This document shows positions 1 to 12,563 of a DNA stretch of 64,000 bases, one piece after another. The stretch is from assembly GCA_018389105.1 (NCBI GenBank), contig JACATO010000629.1, positions 1,054,001 through 1,118,000 on the forward strand, in the 5' to 3' direction. How positions within the stretch are numbered: position 1 is the stretch's first letter; each line of letters opens with the position of its first letter. The DNA comes from Nautilus pompilius (Eukaryota > Mollusca > Cephalopoda > Nautilida > Nautilidae). The notes below the pieces were generated by a model. The model worked only from the letters and a program-made list of their open reading frames with translations. It was not told the origin of the DNA and made no database searches. The position numbers and the translations under genes were made by a program.

Positions 1-504
1 CTAATATGATAAACTGCTTATTTCTAGAAATATTATAGTTGGTAGAGAGGGTGTTTGCTAAACACTACCTTTTAATGAACTATTGAACCAACTATTCAAA
101 GTATTTTTTAAGTAATTAATGCTGTCAAATCTTGCCATTTTGCAAAGCAAGCATAGACTGTTTGCTTACCTTGATTAAGTGCTAGACTTAATAACAGTGT
201 AGGTGATTTAGCAGCAAAGTTTAAATGCATATAGTTATATTTTTCATGGAAGGAAAACATTGGTGTTTGGTTATTTCTGAGGAAAAAACAAACAGCCTAT
301 TCTGATTGCTCTGTATAAAAGGAAAATCTTTAAAAGTGATCTATTGAATTTTTTATAGTGTCTTGCTCAACTTGTAAAGAGGACCTATTAGAATTTTAGC
401 CACTGGCATTAGACTGAATCTCAAGCTCTGCTGTTGCAAACTTTAAAAATTGGGAAAGGAAAAGAAAATTCCTGTAATGAATAGATCAGTCAGAATAAAT
501 TTTA
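1..504. other. Unassigned AT-rich DNA
   Basis: I see no gene, splice-bounded exon or recognisable repeat here. It is ordinary AT-rich sequence leading into the CT satellite. Confidence 0.5.
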
Positions 505-2355
505 TACCATCTCTCTCTCTCTACCATCTCTCTCTCGCTCTCTACCATCTCTCTCTCTCTCTCTACCACTCGCTTCTCTCTCCTCTACCAGCTCTCTCTC
601 TCTCTCTACCATCTCTCTCTCTCTCTAACCATCTCTCTCTCTCTCTACCATCTCTCTCTCTCTCTCTACCATCTCTCCTCTCTACCATCTCCTCTCCTCT
701 CTCTACCATCTCTCTCTCTCTCTCTCTAACCATCTCTCTCTCCTCTCTACCATCTCTCTCTCTCTCTCCTCTCTCTCTCTACCATCTCTCTCTCTCTCTC
801 TATCCTACCATCTCTCTCCCTCTTCTCTCGACCATCTCTCTCTCTCTCTCTCTACCATCTCTCCTCTCTCTCTCTACCATCTCTCCTCTCTCTCTCTACC
901 ATCTCTCTCTCTCTCCTACCATCTCTCTCTCTCTCTCTCAATCTCTCTCTCTACCATCTCTCTCTCTCTCTCTACCATCTCTCTCTCTCTCTCTAACCAT
1001 CTCTCTCTCTACCATCTCTCTCTCCTCTCTCTCTCATCTCTCTCTCTACCATCTCTCTCTCTCTCTCTCTACCATCTCTCTCTCTAACCATCTCTCTCTC
1101 TACCATCTCTCTCTCTCTCTCTACCATCTCTCTCTCTACCATCTCTCTCTCTCTCTAACCATCTCTCTCTCTCTCTACATCTCTCTCTCTCTACCATCTC
1201 TCTCTCTCTACCATCTCTCTCTCTCTCTCTCTCTACCATCTCTCTCTCTCTCCGCCTCTCTCTACCATCTCTCTCTCTCTCTCTACCATCTCTCTCTCCT
1301 CTCGTCTGCTCTCTCTACCATCTCCTCCTCTCCTCTCTCTCTCTCGCTACCTCTTCTCTCCTACCATCGCTCTCTCTCCTACCATCTCTCTCTCTCTCTC
1401 TCTCGCTACCATCTCCTATCCTCTCTCTCTACCATCTCTCTCTATTCTCTCTACCATCTCTCGCTCTCTCCTCTACCACCCCTCTCAATCGAGTCTATAT
1501 CTCTACCATCCTCTATCTCTCTCGCTACCATCTTCTCTCTAGACTCTATCTCTCTCTCACCATCCTCTTCTCTCTCTTACCATCTCTCTCTCTCTCTTCA
1601 CCATCTCTCTTCTCTCCTCTACCATCTCTCTCCTCTCTAGACCATCTCTCTCTCCTCTCTCTACCATATCTCTCTCTCTCTCCTACCATCTCTCTCTCTC
1701 TCTATACAATCTCTCTCTCTCTACCATCTCGCTCTCTCTCTACCATCTCTTCTCTCTCTACCATCTCTCTCTCTAAATCCTCTCTCTTCATACCATCTCT
1801 CTCTCTCTCTACCATCTCTCTCTCTACCATCTCTCTCTCTCTCTCTACATCTCTCTCTCTACCATCTCTCTCTCTCTCTCTCTACCATCTCTCTCTCTAC
1901 CATCTCTCTCTCTACCATCTCTCTCTCTCTCTCTACCATCTCTTCTCTACCATCTCTCTCTCTCTCTACCATCTCTCTCTCTACCATCTCTCTCTCTACC
2001 ATCTCTCTCTCTACCATCTCTCTCTCTCTTCTACCATCTCTCTCTCTTCTCTCTCTCTACCATCTCTCTCTCTCTACCATCTCTCTCTCTCTCTCTCTCT
2101 CTCTCTACCATCTCTTCTCTCTCTCTCTCTCTCTCTCTACCATCTCTCTCTCTACCATCTCTCTCTCTCTACCATCTCTCTCTCTCTCTCTCTCTCCTCT
2201 CTCTACCATCTCTCTCTCTCTCTCTCTCTCTCTACCATCTCTCTCTACCATCTCTCTCTCTACCATCTCTCTCTCTACCATCTCTCTCTCTCTCTCTACC
2301 ATCTCTCTCTACCATCTCTCTACCATCTCTCTCTCTCTACCATCTCTCTCTCTCA
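505..2355. repeat. Compound CT microsatellite with TACCAT punctuation
   Basis: About 1.85 kb of almost pure pyrimidine on the + strand: runs of CT dinucleotides broken at short intervals by TACCAT. Spacing varies (often 13, 15, 17 or 19 nt), and local decay adds stray bases. Because the 15-nt unit is a multiple of three, the minus strand reads as a repeated MVERE pentapeptide and the plus strand as Ser/Leu-rich peptide over hundreds of codons. These are by-products of the repeat, not genes. The right edge is sharp, at the change to CAACAGG. Confidence 0.95.
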
Positions 2356-3438
2356 ACAGGAGATGGAAGTATAGCTATAACACGACATCATTTCTACAAC
2401 TACAAAAGGGATCTGTATAAGAAAAACAACAAATTTTGCTGTTAAAATATTTTCTTAATGACCTGTCATATTGCTAGAAAATTTTATTTATTATTATTTC
2501 ATATGGAAATGCTATTTTGAACGAATTCAAAATTTGCCAATGAAATTAGCTTTTGGAAATTATTGGGATAAGAAAAGGCAAAAGCAAAGTTTCAGAATAA
2601 TTTTATAGTATTTTTTATACATTGATTTAGCTTCTTTTGAACCTTTCGTTTTAGAAAAATTCTTTGTTATTCATAAAAACTGCAGTATATCAAAGTGTCT
2701 GGAATATGTTTCATGGAAAGATTACACACTACATTTTACAAATGTGTTTTAATTGCTAATCAGAAAATCAAAAAAACTGCAAAATTATTGTTGAAATTAG
2801 CGCAGCATGAATTTCGTGGTAATTATTCAAGGCAGGCAGGATTTCACTTGATTCTTCTGGATTTTGAAAACAAAGCAACCATAAGCCGAACTCTTCATAG
2901 GGCAGGAATGAATGTTCCCAATCTCTTGTGGATGCAGTGAAAATTTCTGTTATTTCCCACATAAATGGCAGGAACAATTCAAGAATTTTGCATAGTAAAC
3001 TATTCATAATCTTTGGCTAAGGAGGGCAATGTTAAGGAGATATGTACTTGTTTAGTTAATGCAAAAATAACAAAAAATGCTCTTTTGCTTTTGATAAACT
3101 TTACTGAAATTTCATTCACACATTCTCTTTAATTATAAAAATCCACCCTTTCCAAAGTTCCAATGCGATTTCTCTTTTTCTCTACTCAGAACTCTCAGAT
3201 CTACACGATCCATAAAAAATGTTTACACAGAACGTTGGGGTTCGGAATGAAAGTTGAGATAATCTGGTGATATTTGCTTGAAAAAAGCATACAGTTAAAA
3301 AAAAAATTTTATTATAACAATTATTACATTTAAATTAGGATTATAACAACTATAAGTGAAAAGAAAAGAATGGAGCAGACACTATAAAAAGTTGACTTTA
3401 ATTAAATTCCAGCATACTGGAAATCAAACAAAAGAATG
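2356..3438. other. Unassigned AT-rich DNA
   Basis: Two overlapping open frames of about 80 codons lie on opposite strands near 2.7-3.0 kb. Neither resembles a family I know and neither has convincing splice context. I treat the block as non-coding. Confidence 0.4.
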
Positions 3439-4023
3439 TTTTTTTTTTTTTTGGTCTCAGATAGCATGCATGTAGAACTAAGAAGCATTTTCCCACCCCA
3501 GATTGGAACCCTGCCAGCACTAAACTGAGTGACCAAGTCGATGAAAAGTCTTTCAAGTATCAGTCTCTAGAGTTAGCACGTGTAGGATATTCATAAAATC
3601 TTTGAGTGGCTTAAAGGTTCAGTAACTCATAAGACAGAAGAACAAAACAACAAATTATATTGTAAAGGTTTATGCTTTAAGCTTCTTTAATGGTACGGAA
3701 ACAAATCCTTCACTTCTTGCACGACCACTACCTTTAATGGCATTATTCAGTCTTGTTTTCTTAGGCCTTGACGCATTCTTCAGCTTTTGGGATGTAATGT
3801 GATGAATAGCGCTTCATCCTCACCCCGTTGATGTGACTTCAGTCTCAAAATTTTATGAGCTGTTGAAAAGGGAGGGTGCAGTTGTTGAAATTGCTTCATT
3901 GGCAGCTGCAATAGTCTCTTAACTGATGCATGAACCACCAAAGTCTTCCAACTCTTAATGCTGTGTTGGCTGACGGACTGCATTAAGCAACTTCAGGTCA
4001 AAAAAACCACAGGATGCAGCCAT
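3439..4023 (-). pseudogene. Possible retrocopy of an unidentified small protein gene
   Basis: Read on the minus strand, an ATG at 4023 (MAASCGFFDLKLL...) is in frame with a TAA at 3670-3672, 118 codons later, with no frame change but five internal stops. The last 46 codons are open and protein-like, ending in SEGFVSVPLKKLKA. About 220 nt beyond the stop, the same strand shows a run of about 14 A (a T run at 3439-3452 on +), which would fit a retroposed mRNA tail. No AATAAA and no clear target-site duplication were found. An alternative reading joins the other-frame stretch at 3780-3983 to this C-terminus through one frame change. I do not recognise the protein, and chance remains possible. 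Confidence 0.28.
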
Positions 4024-6900
4024 TTGTCACTTGTTGCCACTTTGGTTTCAAAACAAATTGTAATACAATTTTATTGTTCTGTCTTATATAGATAAACAGT
4101 TATTAAGCACAGTGAAACCCTTTAAAAAGAACTTGATATAGTGTGGCAAGTTTTCAGACCCTTAGGTCACCACAAAATGCTTGTTTTTCTTTGTGTTCTG
4201 GTGAATGGTGTTGGTCAATCTAAGGGACTGATGTTCAGTGACTCTTTGAAATTTTCTGTTAAGATTCTAAAAAAAAAAACGTACATGAAAGTATTTTGAC
4301 AAAAAGTATTCCAGAATGTTCATAATTTTGCTTTTTAAGTGTTCTAAAGAAAAACATATCAATTGGCTTATTGATGCTTTGCTGAATTAATCCACAGTAT
4401 TGGAAATAATTATGGAAACAGAAAAATTGAATATAAAATATGAATATTACATGACAAAATCACATCTAACATGTAAAAAGGAAATGGTTTATAGTAAAAT
4501 GTTGATATAGTAAACCGTGATTGATTGTCATACAAGTAATCAGAAAGTGCCATGTCTGCAGAAGGATCATAAAAGTATAGGCAGTGATATCATGGTATTG
4601 TGGTGAATACGATGGCTCTTGGGAAGGAGATGTCACATGGCAAGCCTACAGAAATCAAAGTCTAGCCAGTGATGGCTACTCCATGTGGCAGATTTGAGAC
4701 CAACTTCATATTTCGGGAGCTGTATGAAACACTCTGAGAAGGATGCATGCAACTGGTATTGTTGGCAATAGACACAGTTGAGGAGCCCAACTTCTTCAAA
4801 AGTGACGTTAAGCACCTCACGGTGTGTTCTCTACATGACAGCTAACAAACTAGTAGAAATCTTGTGAATGACCTAGCTTCAAGTATGGGCGTAGACATTC
4901 CTTCAGAAATGGTAAGTTACACATTAGTGAAAAGTGGTTTCGATCAACCACCTTGACTGGCTGGATTGTGGAAAGTGCAGCAGATTATTTGGAACAACAT
5001 TCCACAGGAACATAAAAAAAAAAAAAAACAAAGGGTTTACATACCAGATAATAATGCATTATGTATATTATATACATTTTGTTGCATTTACTCATTATTT
5101 GGACTTATTTTGTGTTTCCATAATTATTTCTGATACTGTATAAAGTCAGACTCATCGTCTAACAGACTACAATAAAAATATGACAACATTTTGATATTTG
5201 TTATAATTATTTTGAGAAGTAGATTGTAGAATTATAATAAAATATTGATACTTTTTTACATTTAAAATTTCATGTTTATTTGTTTTCTTCACTTTTTGTT
5301 AATGATGCTGAAACTAGTGCCATTTACTTATAACCAGGTAGAAAACTATGAACAATTATAATAATAGACTGGAATTATGGCTTCTGTTTAAATTTCTGGA
5401 AAGGTGGCAAACATGACAAATAACTTGTACTGATCTTTAGAGGGAACCGAGAAGAGGTAGTTACAGTCGTGGACTAATAAAAAAAAAAGTTACATTTTTG
5501 TTTTTTTTATATTGAATTACTGAAGATTCTCTCCTTTGTTGGTTTTAATCCATACCTTAGAGGTTTTTGTTGTTGTTCTTTTAAATGTCAGGGCTGTACA
5601 GAATTTGTAATGGGTTTATATCCACTGATAATTATGAAACATTCCCATGTACAGTGCTGTGAAACCTGACAAAGTGCCCATTAAAGGTAGAACTTTGCAA
5701 AAAAGACATAGAACAAATTCCATGTGTCTCCTTTAAACTTTAGAAACTGATATAGACTGATATAGAGGCTCAGAATAACAGGGCATTTGTAAAACTTATA
5801 CATATATAGATAGCCCTTATGTAAATAATATTACTTAAGCTATCTGCCATAACTACCTGATTCAGAAAAGCATTGCAGACAGATACTATGTGATTACTAA
5901 AAAACTGTTTCATAATATCCAGTCAGGTGTGCTTTATATATATGACATACTACTGATGCCAAAACACCTGTCTAAATGTACATGTTCTTTACTAGACAAA
6001 TTTTGAATACCTTAATCATGTTACGTTTAAAATGTCTGTAGGCTCAAAGCTAAGTAGCCAAAGCTTTGTCTTTATAACTGAGACCATACATATTTCTAAT
6101 CATCATAGTAAACTGCAAACTGTTTTTCAAACATCAATATCTTTTGCATAATAAGGATTGTATGCATTTACTACATACTTCAAAGGTGGTCTAAATGATT
6201 TATAGAGTGGAACCTTTTGTCGTTTTACTATTTATAATATGAGTCACCCTTCTTAAGATTCTATTGGTTTTAAGTCCCATTCTTGTACATTGTGACTGAT
6301 GTTTTAATGTACTGCCTATTAAAATATTTACTTCTCACCTATTGATGTTGTAGTTGTAGCACCATCTAATTCGTACAGGTAGTTAGTTTCATTGTGTCTG
6401 AATCTAAGCTGCTTGTACCAGCCATATCATTTTAGTTTTGTCAAAAACTACAGACCATGTCATCCATGTGACTGGATCACCTTATCAAAGATTTCTTGCT
6501 TGAATGACTTTTATTGAGGTCTTAAAACTTGCTGTTTGTAGTGTGGCAGGATTGAAATGAAACAATTTGGTGTTCTTGCTGAACTATCCAAGGAAGAAAA
6601 GCTCTCTTTTTTTTTTTTATTATTTAAAAATAAGAAGAATAATTAAGTATGTTGCAGATTTAGAAAATATCAAGATACAGAACATAGTAAAAGAAATTAT
6701 TTATCCATCACACTTAAATTTAGACTTACAACACTGGCAACATTCAAATGTGAAATAAAATTTCATTTGTTATTGTTATCATTATTGTTGTTGTTATTAA
6801 TGTTATGGGTAATATTTCAAAATTGCTTATTGCTAAACTGAGTAAAAAGTTGTCAACAGATACCCAAGGTACAATTATATAGATCTTGCCTAGTAACATC
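4024..6900. other. Unassigned AT-rich DNA
   Basis: No supported gene or element. Open frames of 60-69 codons (4633-4815 on minus, 4934-5143 and 6567-6758 on plus) run through A/T homopolymers and lack splice or family signatures. Short A and T runs (5005-5030, 6608-6620) may mark old retroposon tails, but no element could be defined. Confidence 0.4.
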
Positions 6901-6965
6901 CTATCTTAGCTCAGTAGGTAGAGCATGTGTTTGAAGTTGTTGATTAAACTCACAAAAGCTATACA
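6901..6965 (+). mobile_element. tRNA-like SINE head
   Basis: The segment TAGCTCAGTAGGTAGAGCA is an excellent pol III box A / tRNA D-arm sequence. About 30 nt downstream GTTGATTAAACTC sits where a box B (GGTTCGAATCC) should be but is decayed. No acceptor stem or clean anticodon loop is formed, so this is not a functional tRNA gene. It is better read as the tRNA-derived head of an old SINE whose body (to about 7.07 kb) I cannot assign. Confidence 0.5.
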
Positions 6966-7280
6966 CAGTGTTTGTCCTCCACCATTACTTACCTGATGGG
7001 ATAAACCTAGCCAGCTTAGAAGGAAATAGTTGTGCATTATTGTGCAATACAACGATTAGGACATCAAAATAAAAACTGGCAGTGATGATCTGTTTTGAAA
7101 CTGCAGACTTCTGTGTTTTTAAGTTGTCAAATCTTTGACATATGTTATTTATAATGGCTGTAATTCCTATTTCTTTGCCAGCTTCAGGACGGAAGTTGTA
7201 ATTTTTCTGAATTTTTTAAAAAAAAATAAAACCTGTTACATTTAGACACTTGCTTGTTGTTGCTTTTTTTTTTGTTTTAG

Positions 7281-7355
7281 TTACATCAAAGATGATATTC
7301 ACCTGAATTTGATTGAACCACACTGCTTTGATGGATTGGATAAATTGATCATTCT
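7281..7355 (+). CDS. LRR exon of a glycoprotein-hormone-receptor-like LGR (exon 3-like)
   Basis: This internal exon is 75 nt long, with the acceptor after a T-rich tract ending TTTTAG and the donor GTGAGT directly after CATTCT. Intron phase is 2 at both ends. After the first base, which completes a split codon, it reads YIKDDIHLNLIEPHCF then DGLDKLII, and its last two bases (CT) open the next codon. With Leu at position 1 this is one 25-residue leucine-rich repeat: hydrophobic at 1 and 3, Leu9, Ile12, Phe17, Leu20, Leu23. In TSH/FSH receptors the ectodomain repeats are encoded by single phase-2 exons of 69-78 nt. TSHR exon 3 shares Tyr2, Asp6, Leu9, Glu13, His15, Phe17, Leu20 and Lys22 in register. 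The encoded segment would form part of the extracellular hormone-binding arc. Another LRR receptor with 25-residue repeats cannot be excluded. Confidence 0.72.
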
Positions 7356-8295
7356 GTGAGTACACTGATTTATGGTTCTATGCTGTTTTTAAATCATTAC
7401 CCACACTGAAAATTAACTTATAAATATGAATATTTCATTTAGAATGAGACTACGGTATTAAGTATTTGTCACGTTGAAAGGACATAAAATATAGTTTTTT
7501 TGTTGCTGTTCTCAGAAGTATTTTGGATTTTGTAAATGTGTTTACATGTGGTCAGTAGAAATAAATATTAGAAGAGCTTGCACAGAATTTTAAAAATTGA
7601 TACTTTTTGTTTAAAACACACACACAAGCAAACCAAATATATTTTTTTAAAGATCTAAGTGAATTTTAAGATATAAAAAAAATGATCAAAGGATATTTTT
7701 TTTTGTAAAGTTTTTAAGTCACAAATGCTAACATTTCTAAACATTAGTACAAAGAGACTGACTCCAGGCTGTTCATGCATGACTGCTCTTCATGGTTGAG
7801 GGCCATTAGTGTGGCCTGTGTGTAGTCTTTTATGGATTTCATTGACTCTATCTGGACAAGGAGTGGGGGTTTTATGAATATTTGTTTCACTGTAAGCTGG
7901 AAAGTATAATGGCATTAAAAAGTGATCGAAAATGTTATTAAATTCAGCTCTCTGCATGTTTGTAGTTCATTTAAATTCAACTTGAAGAGGATCAAAAGCT
8001 CAAGTGTAATTTGACATACATCTCAACAGGGTTGCCACAGATGCTTCTTGTTGTCTGCCCATTGCAGGCAAAAAAAAAAATTTTTTTTTTCCAGTGCTTT
8101 GCTGCTCTTAGAGAGAGGAAAAAGTGGTGGTGTTTGCTTGAGCATGGGAACGTGGGGTGTGGACAAATTTTTTTTATGAATTATCATATGCTAATCTGTT
8201 AATAGATGCTGTATCCCACGAGTAAAAACATTTATTTTATTTTTTTGTAATAACTTATATTTTAATTTTAAAGAATTTAGTAAATCTTTTGTGAA

Positions 8296-8475
8296 AACCT
8301 CTGCTCGTTGCACGTCAGTGTTGTTGTTCTTGTTGTTGTTGTAGAGACATAGCGCCCGAGAGTATCCTGAAAGGGACTTCTTGGCTAGCGCTATCACCTC
8401 CGCTGGCTGCGAGACGAGTGCCTACAAGTCAGTGTGGTTCAGCTCGGTGTTTTCCTGGTATTTACACCGGATTCT
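8296..8475 (-). mobile_element. GC-richer segment, possible LINE 3' end
   Basis: This block has higher GC than its surroundings. On the minus strand it ends with GGCGCTATGTCTCTACAAC and then CAA-type repeats (GTTGTTGTT on +). A GC-rich 3' end followed by a CAA-rich tail is also seen at the end of the LINE at 12.6-14.7 kb, so I read it as a 5'-truncated LINE tail in reverse orientation. No coding domain remains to prove the family. Confidence 0.25.
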
Positions 8476-9533
8476 CGTTAAATGTTCGACTTTTTTAAAA
8501 AGTAAAAAAGTCTCACAAACACAAACTGTTAGCCTCAGGTAATCAACATTGCTGGCAATATTTATATGTGATTAATTCTAATGTGGATTAGATCGTTTCT
8601 GACTTCTATCAATGAAATGAAATCAAATATTTTTTTTAAAAAATATTATACAGTTTATGCTGCATCAGTTTCTGTTTTTAACCCTCCAAATACTGCATTA
8701 ATTTTTACTGTATTTATACCATCTGGTTGCATTTCCACCTCAGCCTAAAATCACTGGTTTGTATTTGTGTACAACTTGGCTGTATATTTAGTCAACACAT
8801 TCTTGATGCAAGCTCGTTTATCGATCTTCCTGTGTTTTTCTAGGTTTCCAAGTATAGGCCAGTTTTGGGAATTTGTTTTTCTTCTTTCTGCTTATGGGAC
8901 CAAAACATCTTAAGTTGTGTTCTCTCAGTCAGCCTTATTGTAACGGCAGCAATACGCCTTGAAATTTTATGGACTAAGTATTCTTTCCAGGAAGCCATCT
9001 TGTGAGTCTGTATAGCATTTTAAAAAGGGAATAATCCAAGTTATATCAGGGTGCTTTCAGGTTACCTTTAAGATATTACAGCCTTGAAAAATATCTGTGG
9101 CTATAAGGAAAGTCACAACAGAGTGGGAAGGTATCCGAGTAACATGAAATAATATGAACGTTCAGAGAGTTTTGTGATTTTTGTTCATCTGTTATTTAAG
9201 GAAATATCTTGTTCAAAAACTGATGATGGCACAACTGTTGTGAAAGTCACTCACCACCACAAACTCTTATATAGCTGAAATAAAAGAGATTTTATTATTT
9301 TTTTAACATCTCTTGTACTTCTTTCTGACATTGTATTTTATGTCTTCAGACTTGAAAGTTTGTACTGACTAAAAATTAACTGTATAAATTTATTTGGAAA
9401 AGTTTGAGCAAAAAGTAATAAACTTTCTAGGAATGTAGAAGAAAATGGCACATATATGCTAAGTTTTTTTGGTTAAAAAACTTGAATTTTTAGAGACTAA
9501 ATTGACTTCATCAACAACATAAGTTAGTCTCAA

Positions 9534-9784
9534 TAAACTCTTTCATTGCCAAGTATTTTGATGTCGTTTTCTCTCCACTCCATTGACAGATCTCCCAACT
9601 CCTTTCCCATCAAGGGTATTTGCCATTTCTTAAACTAATGCAATATCCAGTGCCACTGACCAGCAGCCGTCTATCAAGTGTCACAAAAAAATACATTAGA
9701 TTGGTGATCTCCAACTTCGGCAATCAGTGTGAGATGGTCGTCGATCGGAGATCTATCTCCAACTTTGGTGGGGTAAAGAGTTAA
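9534..9784. mobile_element. Candidate TTAA-associated MITE
   Basis: The left end reads TAAA then CTCTTTCATTGCCAAG. The reverse complement of the right end reads TTAA then CTCTTTACCCCACCAAAG. Imperfect terminal inverted repeats next to a TTAA-like tetranucleotide are typical of piggyBac-type non-autonomous elements. Length is about 250 bp and there is no open frame. Assignment to piggyBac is inference from the end sequence only. Confidence 0.35.
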
Positions 9785-12553
9785 CCTGAAAGTGTATTTT
9801 TTAAATAAAATTCTCACCTGGTTTCTATCAGTCAGACGTTACCTTTCACCCAATCACAAAGGGTCAGTATTTTAGATTGTTGAACCCTGAAAAGATTCAT
9901 TAAAAAAATTGTCGGCAGGAGATGCAGAATAATTAATTTTTCACTATGCACAAGAAAATTTTTTTTACCAGTATTGAGGTAATTACTTTTATAAATTATT
10001 TAAGATATTTCCAAATTCTATTTTAAAAAAATATATGGGTATCTAAGAGTTAATATTTTAAATACCTGATAGTTTTTGTTTTTCTGTGCTATTTGTTATG
10101 CACAGTATTGCAAAATCTGATTTTGGATTTTATTATGAATAACAAGCTAATAATCCTTATTTTACAGCTTCTTGTAAAAAAAAAAAGAGTCTACCAAAGC
10201 TTTCAAAATTTGCATGCAGACTTGGTTTTTATCACTTCATCTCCAGCCCGAGTTTTCACTGCAGATGTTATACAGAATGTAGTTGATGTCATTGCATTGT
10301 TGTCAACTGCCACAACATTGGTGCTTTTGGAATGCTAAGAACTAGGCAGTGGTGCCAACAGGTCTGTGGTTCCTGTAATATGTCCTTTCTGCGCTATCTG
10401 ACAGTTTAGTTCATAAAAATATCTTTAAAGAGATCGCCAAGTAAACCAAACTAGTGGGTTAATCTGAAACTTTTCACAGGTGCTATATAGTTTTTTCTGT
10501 TGTTGCTGTCACTGCAGTTTGTTGTTCTTGAAGAGATGATGTGGATTAGCTAAAAGATAGATTGTTATTAAATTTCTGGTCTCAGCTAACTGTTATGTCG
10601 GAGCTCAGGTGAAAGCTACTCTTTTTATTGTGAATTTATGATTTATGAGAATGAACAACAGATAATAGTTAGTTTTATTTCTTCTCTTAGGAGCTCCATG
10701 GAATACTTATACATCATCTCTTTCATGAAGGCTGGAGCCAGTTTTTCCTTTATATTCCTTAAGTAAAAATTATGACTGGACATCGTGCAAATTCAGGGAT
10801 AGGACTGTATTACTGAGCTGTACTGTGTGCATCTTACAAATGAGATTAAAATTTTAATTTTACGCAAAAAAAGGGGGGCTGAAAGGACAGTGGATCATGG
10901 TTAACTTACTACAAGAATCAATTCCTATTTCTTCATACCTTGTACCACTTATTAGCTCGCGTGTCAGCCAGGTAAAAAGAGAAGAACAATAAGCAGTTAC
11001 TAGTTTTTCAGAACATCCCTTGGGATGCTGCTCTCTCTCTCTTCTGTCAAAAACCTGCATGATGCAACCCTCCTTTTCATTATATTCAGAATCAGAATTC
11101 TGGTGATAGGTTTTAACCCTAAAATTGGTAATCTTCTCTTCTATATGATTCTTCCCCAACCTGTTTGTAATTTAGAAAAGTATTCTACGTGTACATCCAC
11201 ACCAGTCACCATGTGGAATGTGTATTAATGTTGGTGTTGTTTCTTCTTTTCTTCAAATTCTTGTTCAGGCATAAAAATATGGACCCATCATATGGGAAGG
11301 GAGGAAGGAATTCAATTAATATTATGTATTTTATCTCAATATAACTGAATTAAAATGTCCATTTATTGGTTACTATGACATCAGTTAACCTAACAAAATG
11401 CAAGTTTTAATGAGACATTATTGGAGTTACTTTCTGGTAAGCTTTAATCTTTTGGAGTATAAATGAAAATTTTATATAAGAATACATCAACTATAGCGTT
11501 TAATCTTAAAATTCTTGTTTTTATGATGTTTAATGACCAAAAAAGTCTTTTAGCATATAAAAAAATTTCTAAAGATTAGCTGTTCTTTGTTGTTTTTTTA
11601 ATAGATTCCATTTTACTTTGACGTGATCTCATAGCTTTTCTTTAATTCAAGAAAAACAGCAGAAACCCAGACAAAACTAATGAACTGATTTTATGTTGCC
11701 ATAACTTTGTGCAGTGTTTCATTGGTACAAATTATTGACCAATCCAAATCAAGTAGTTTTTTTTACAGTTGACATCTTTTAGCTGCATGTTAAGAGTACT
11801 TTTTACCAAAATATTTCCAAAGTTGCACTACCCTTTGAATATGAGAAAAGGCACACTTTTTGACCTGCAGTTATGGAATCATCAAGTGGTATTTGTGAGA
11901 TTGCAGAGAAGTTACTTTTAAATTTACCATACTGAAGCTCTGAACGATCAAATTACGTTATTCCACAAGAGCAACAGATAAAGCTTGTGAGACAATCAGT
12001 GGTTGGCATTATACAAATAGAAGAGCATAATTAAATTTTACTGTCTGAATATCATGGAAAATAACTTCAAAAAGGTACAGCATATAACATTAAATCAGTG
12101 GATTCTAAGAACTTCAGGAAGGGTTTATGTTATAGTAAACAACTTTATTATAAATCAATGGATTTTGCTTTTAATTCTTTGTTACATTTGTAAAAAAGAT
12201 ACACAGAAATGCCATTAGTGAGATATTGGCCAGTACAAAGTCCTCAGTATTACCGAGCAATTACCCTGCTCCAGAAAAGAAATAGGAGTGCCAATAATAA
12301 AAGATTTGGTTTATGCAAAGTGCACTATGTAATTCAAAGTTACTGTTTTCAAAAAAGAGCAGGTTTTTTCATGTCTTTTAGGTCAGTTAATATGAAGACA
12401 CACTTGCTCACTGGCAGCAATCCTTAAGCATGCCATTGTTCATCTGGTCTGCTTCATTACTTGCTGAACATTTGACCTTGAATTATGACATCATTCCTGA
12501 CCATCTAGATTACAGAAGCAGGTCAGCAGCATCACATGTAGGAATTTTGCAAC
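9785..12553. other. Intronic DNA without supported genes
   Basis: Open frames at 10093-10338 (+) and 10860-11159 (-) resemble nothing I know and lack coding-like composition. A strong polypyrimidine-AG near 11267 leads only into a 23-codon open stretch without a donor. The last 100-130 bp may be the 5' part of the pogo/Tigger relic interrupted by the LINE. Confidence 0.4.
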
Positions 12554-12563
12554 AGCAGCAACA
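12554..12563. repeat. Putative LINE target-site duplication (left copy)
   Basis: AGCAGCAACA occurs here and again at 14698-14707, just before and just after the LINE with its CAA-rich tail. Ten identical bases fit a LINE target-site duplication. The motif is low-complexity and resembles the tail repeat, so the exact ends are uncertain. Confidence 0.5.

Noticed and set aside
450-1640. 396-codon open frame on plus and 65-codon MVERE frame on minus
   Set aside because: Produced wholly by the CT/TACCAT satellite.
6901-6965. Functional tRNA gene
   Set aside because: Only box A is good. The T-arm and acceptor stem cannot be formed, so it is a SINE head or tRNA pseudogene.
8941-9013. 73-nt open stretch (SLIVTAAIRLEILWTK...) between CTCTCAG and GTGAGT
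   Set aside because: Entry phase 1 clashes with the phase-2 neighbours, and the phase-2 reading has a stop. The repeat spacing is one residue off.
10093-10338. 81-codon open frame with a hydrophobic start
   Set aside because: No known domain, reads through an A-run and has no splice support. Length expected by chance in AT-rich DNA.
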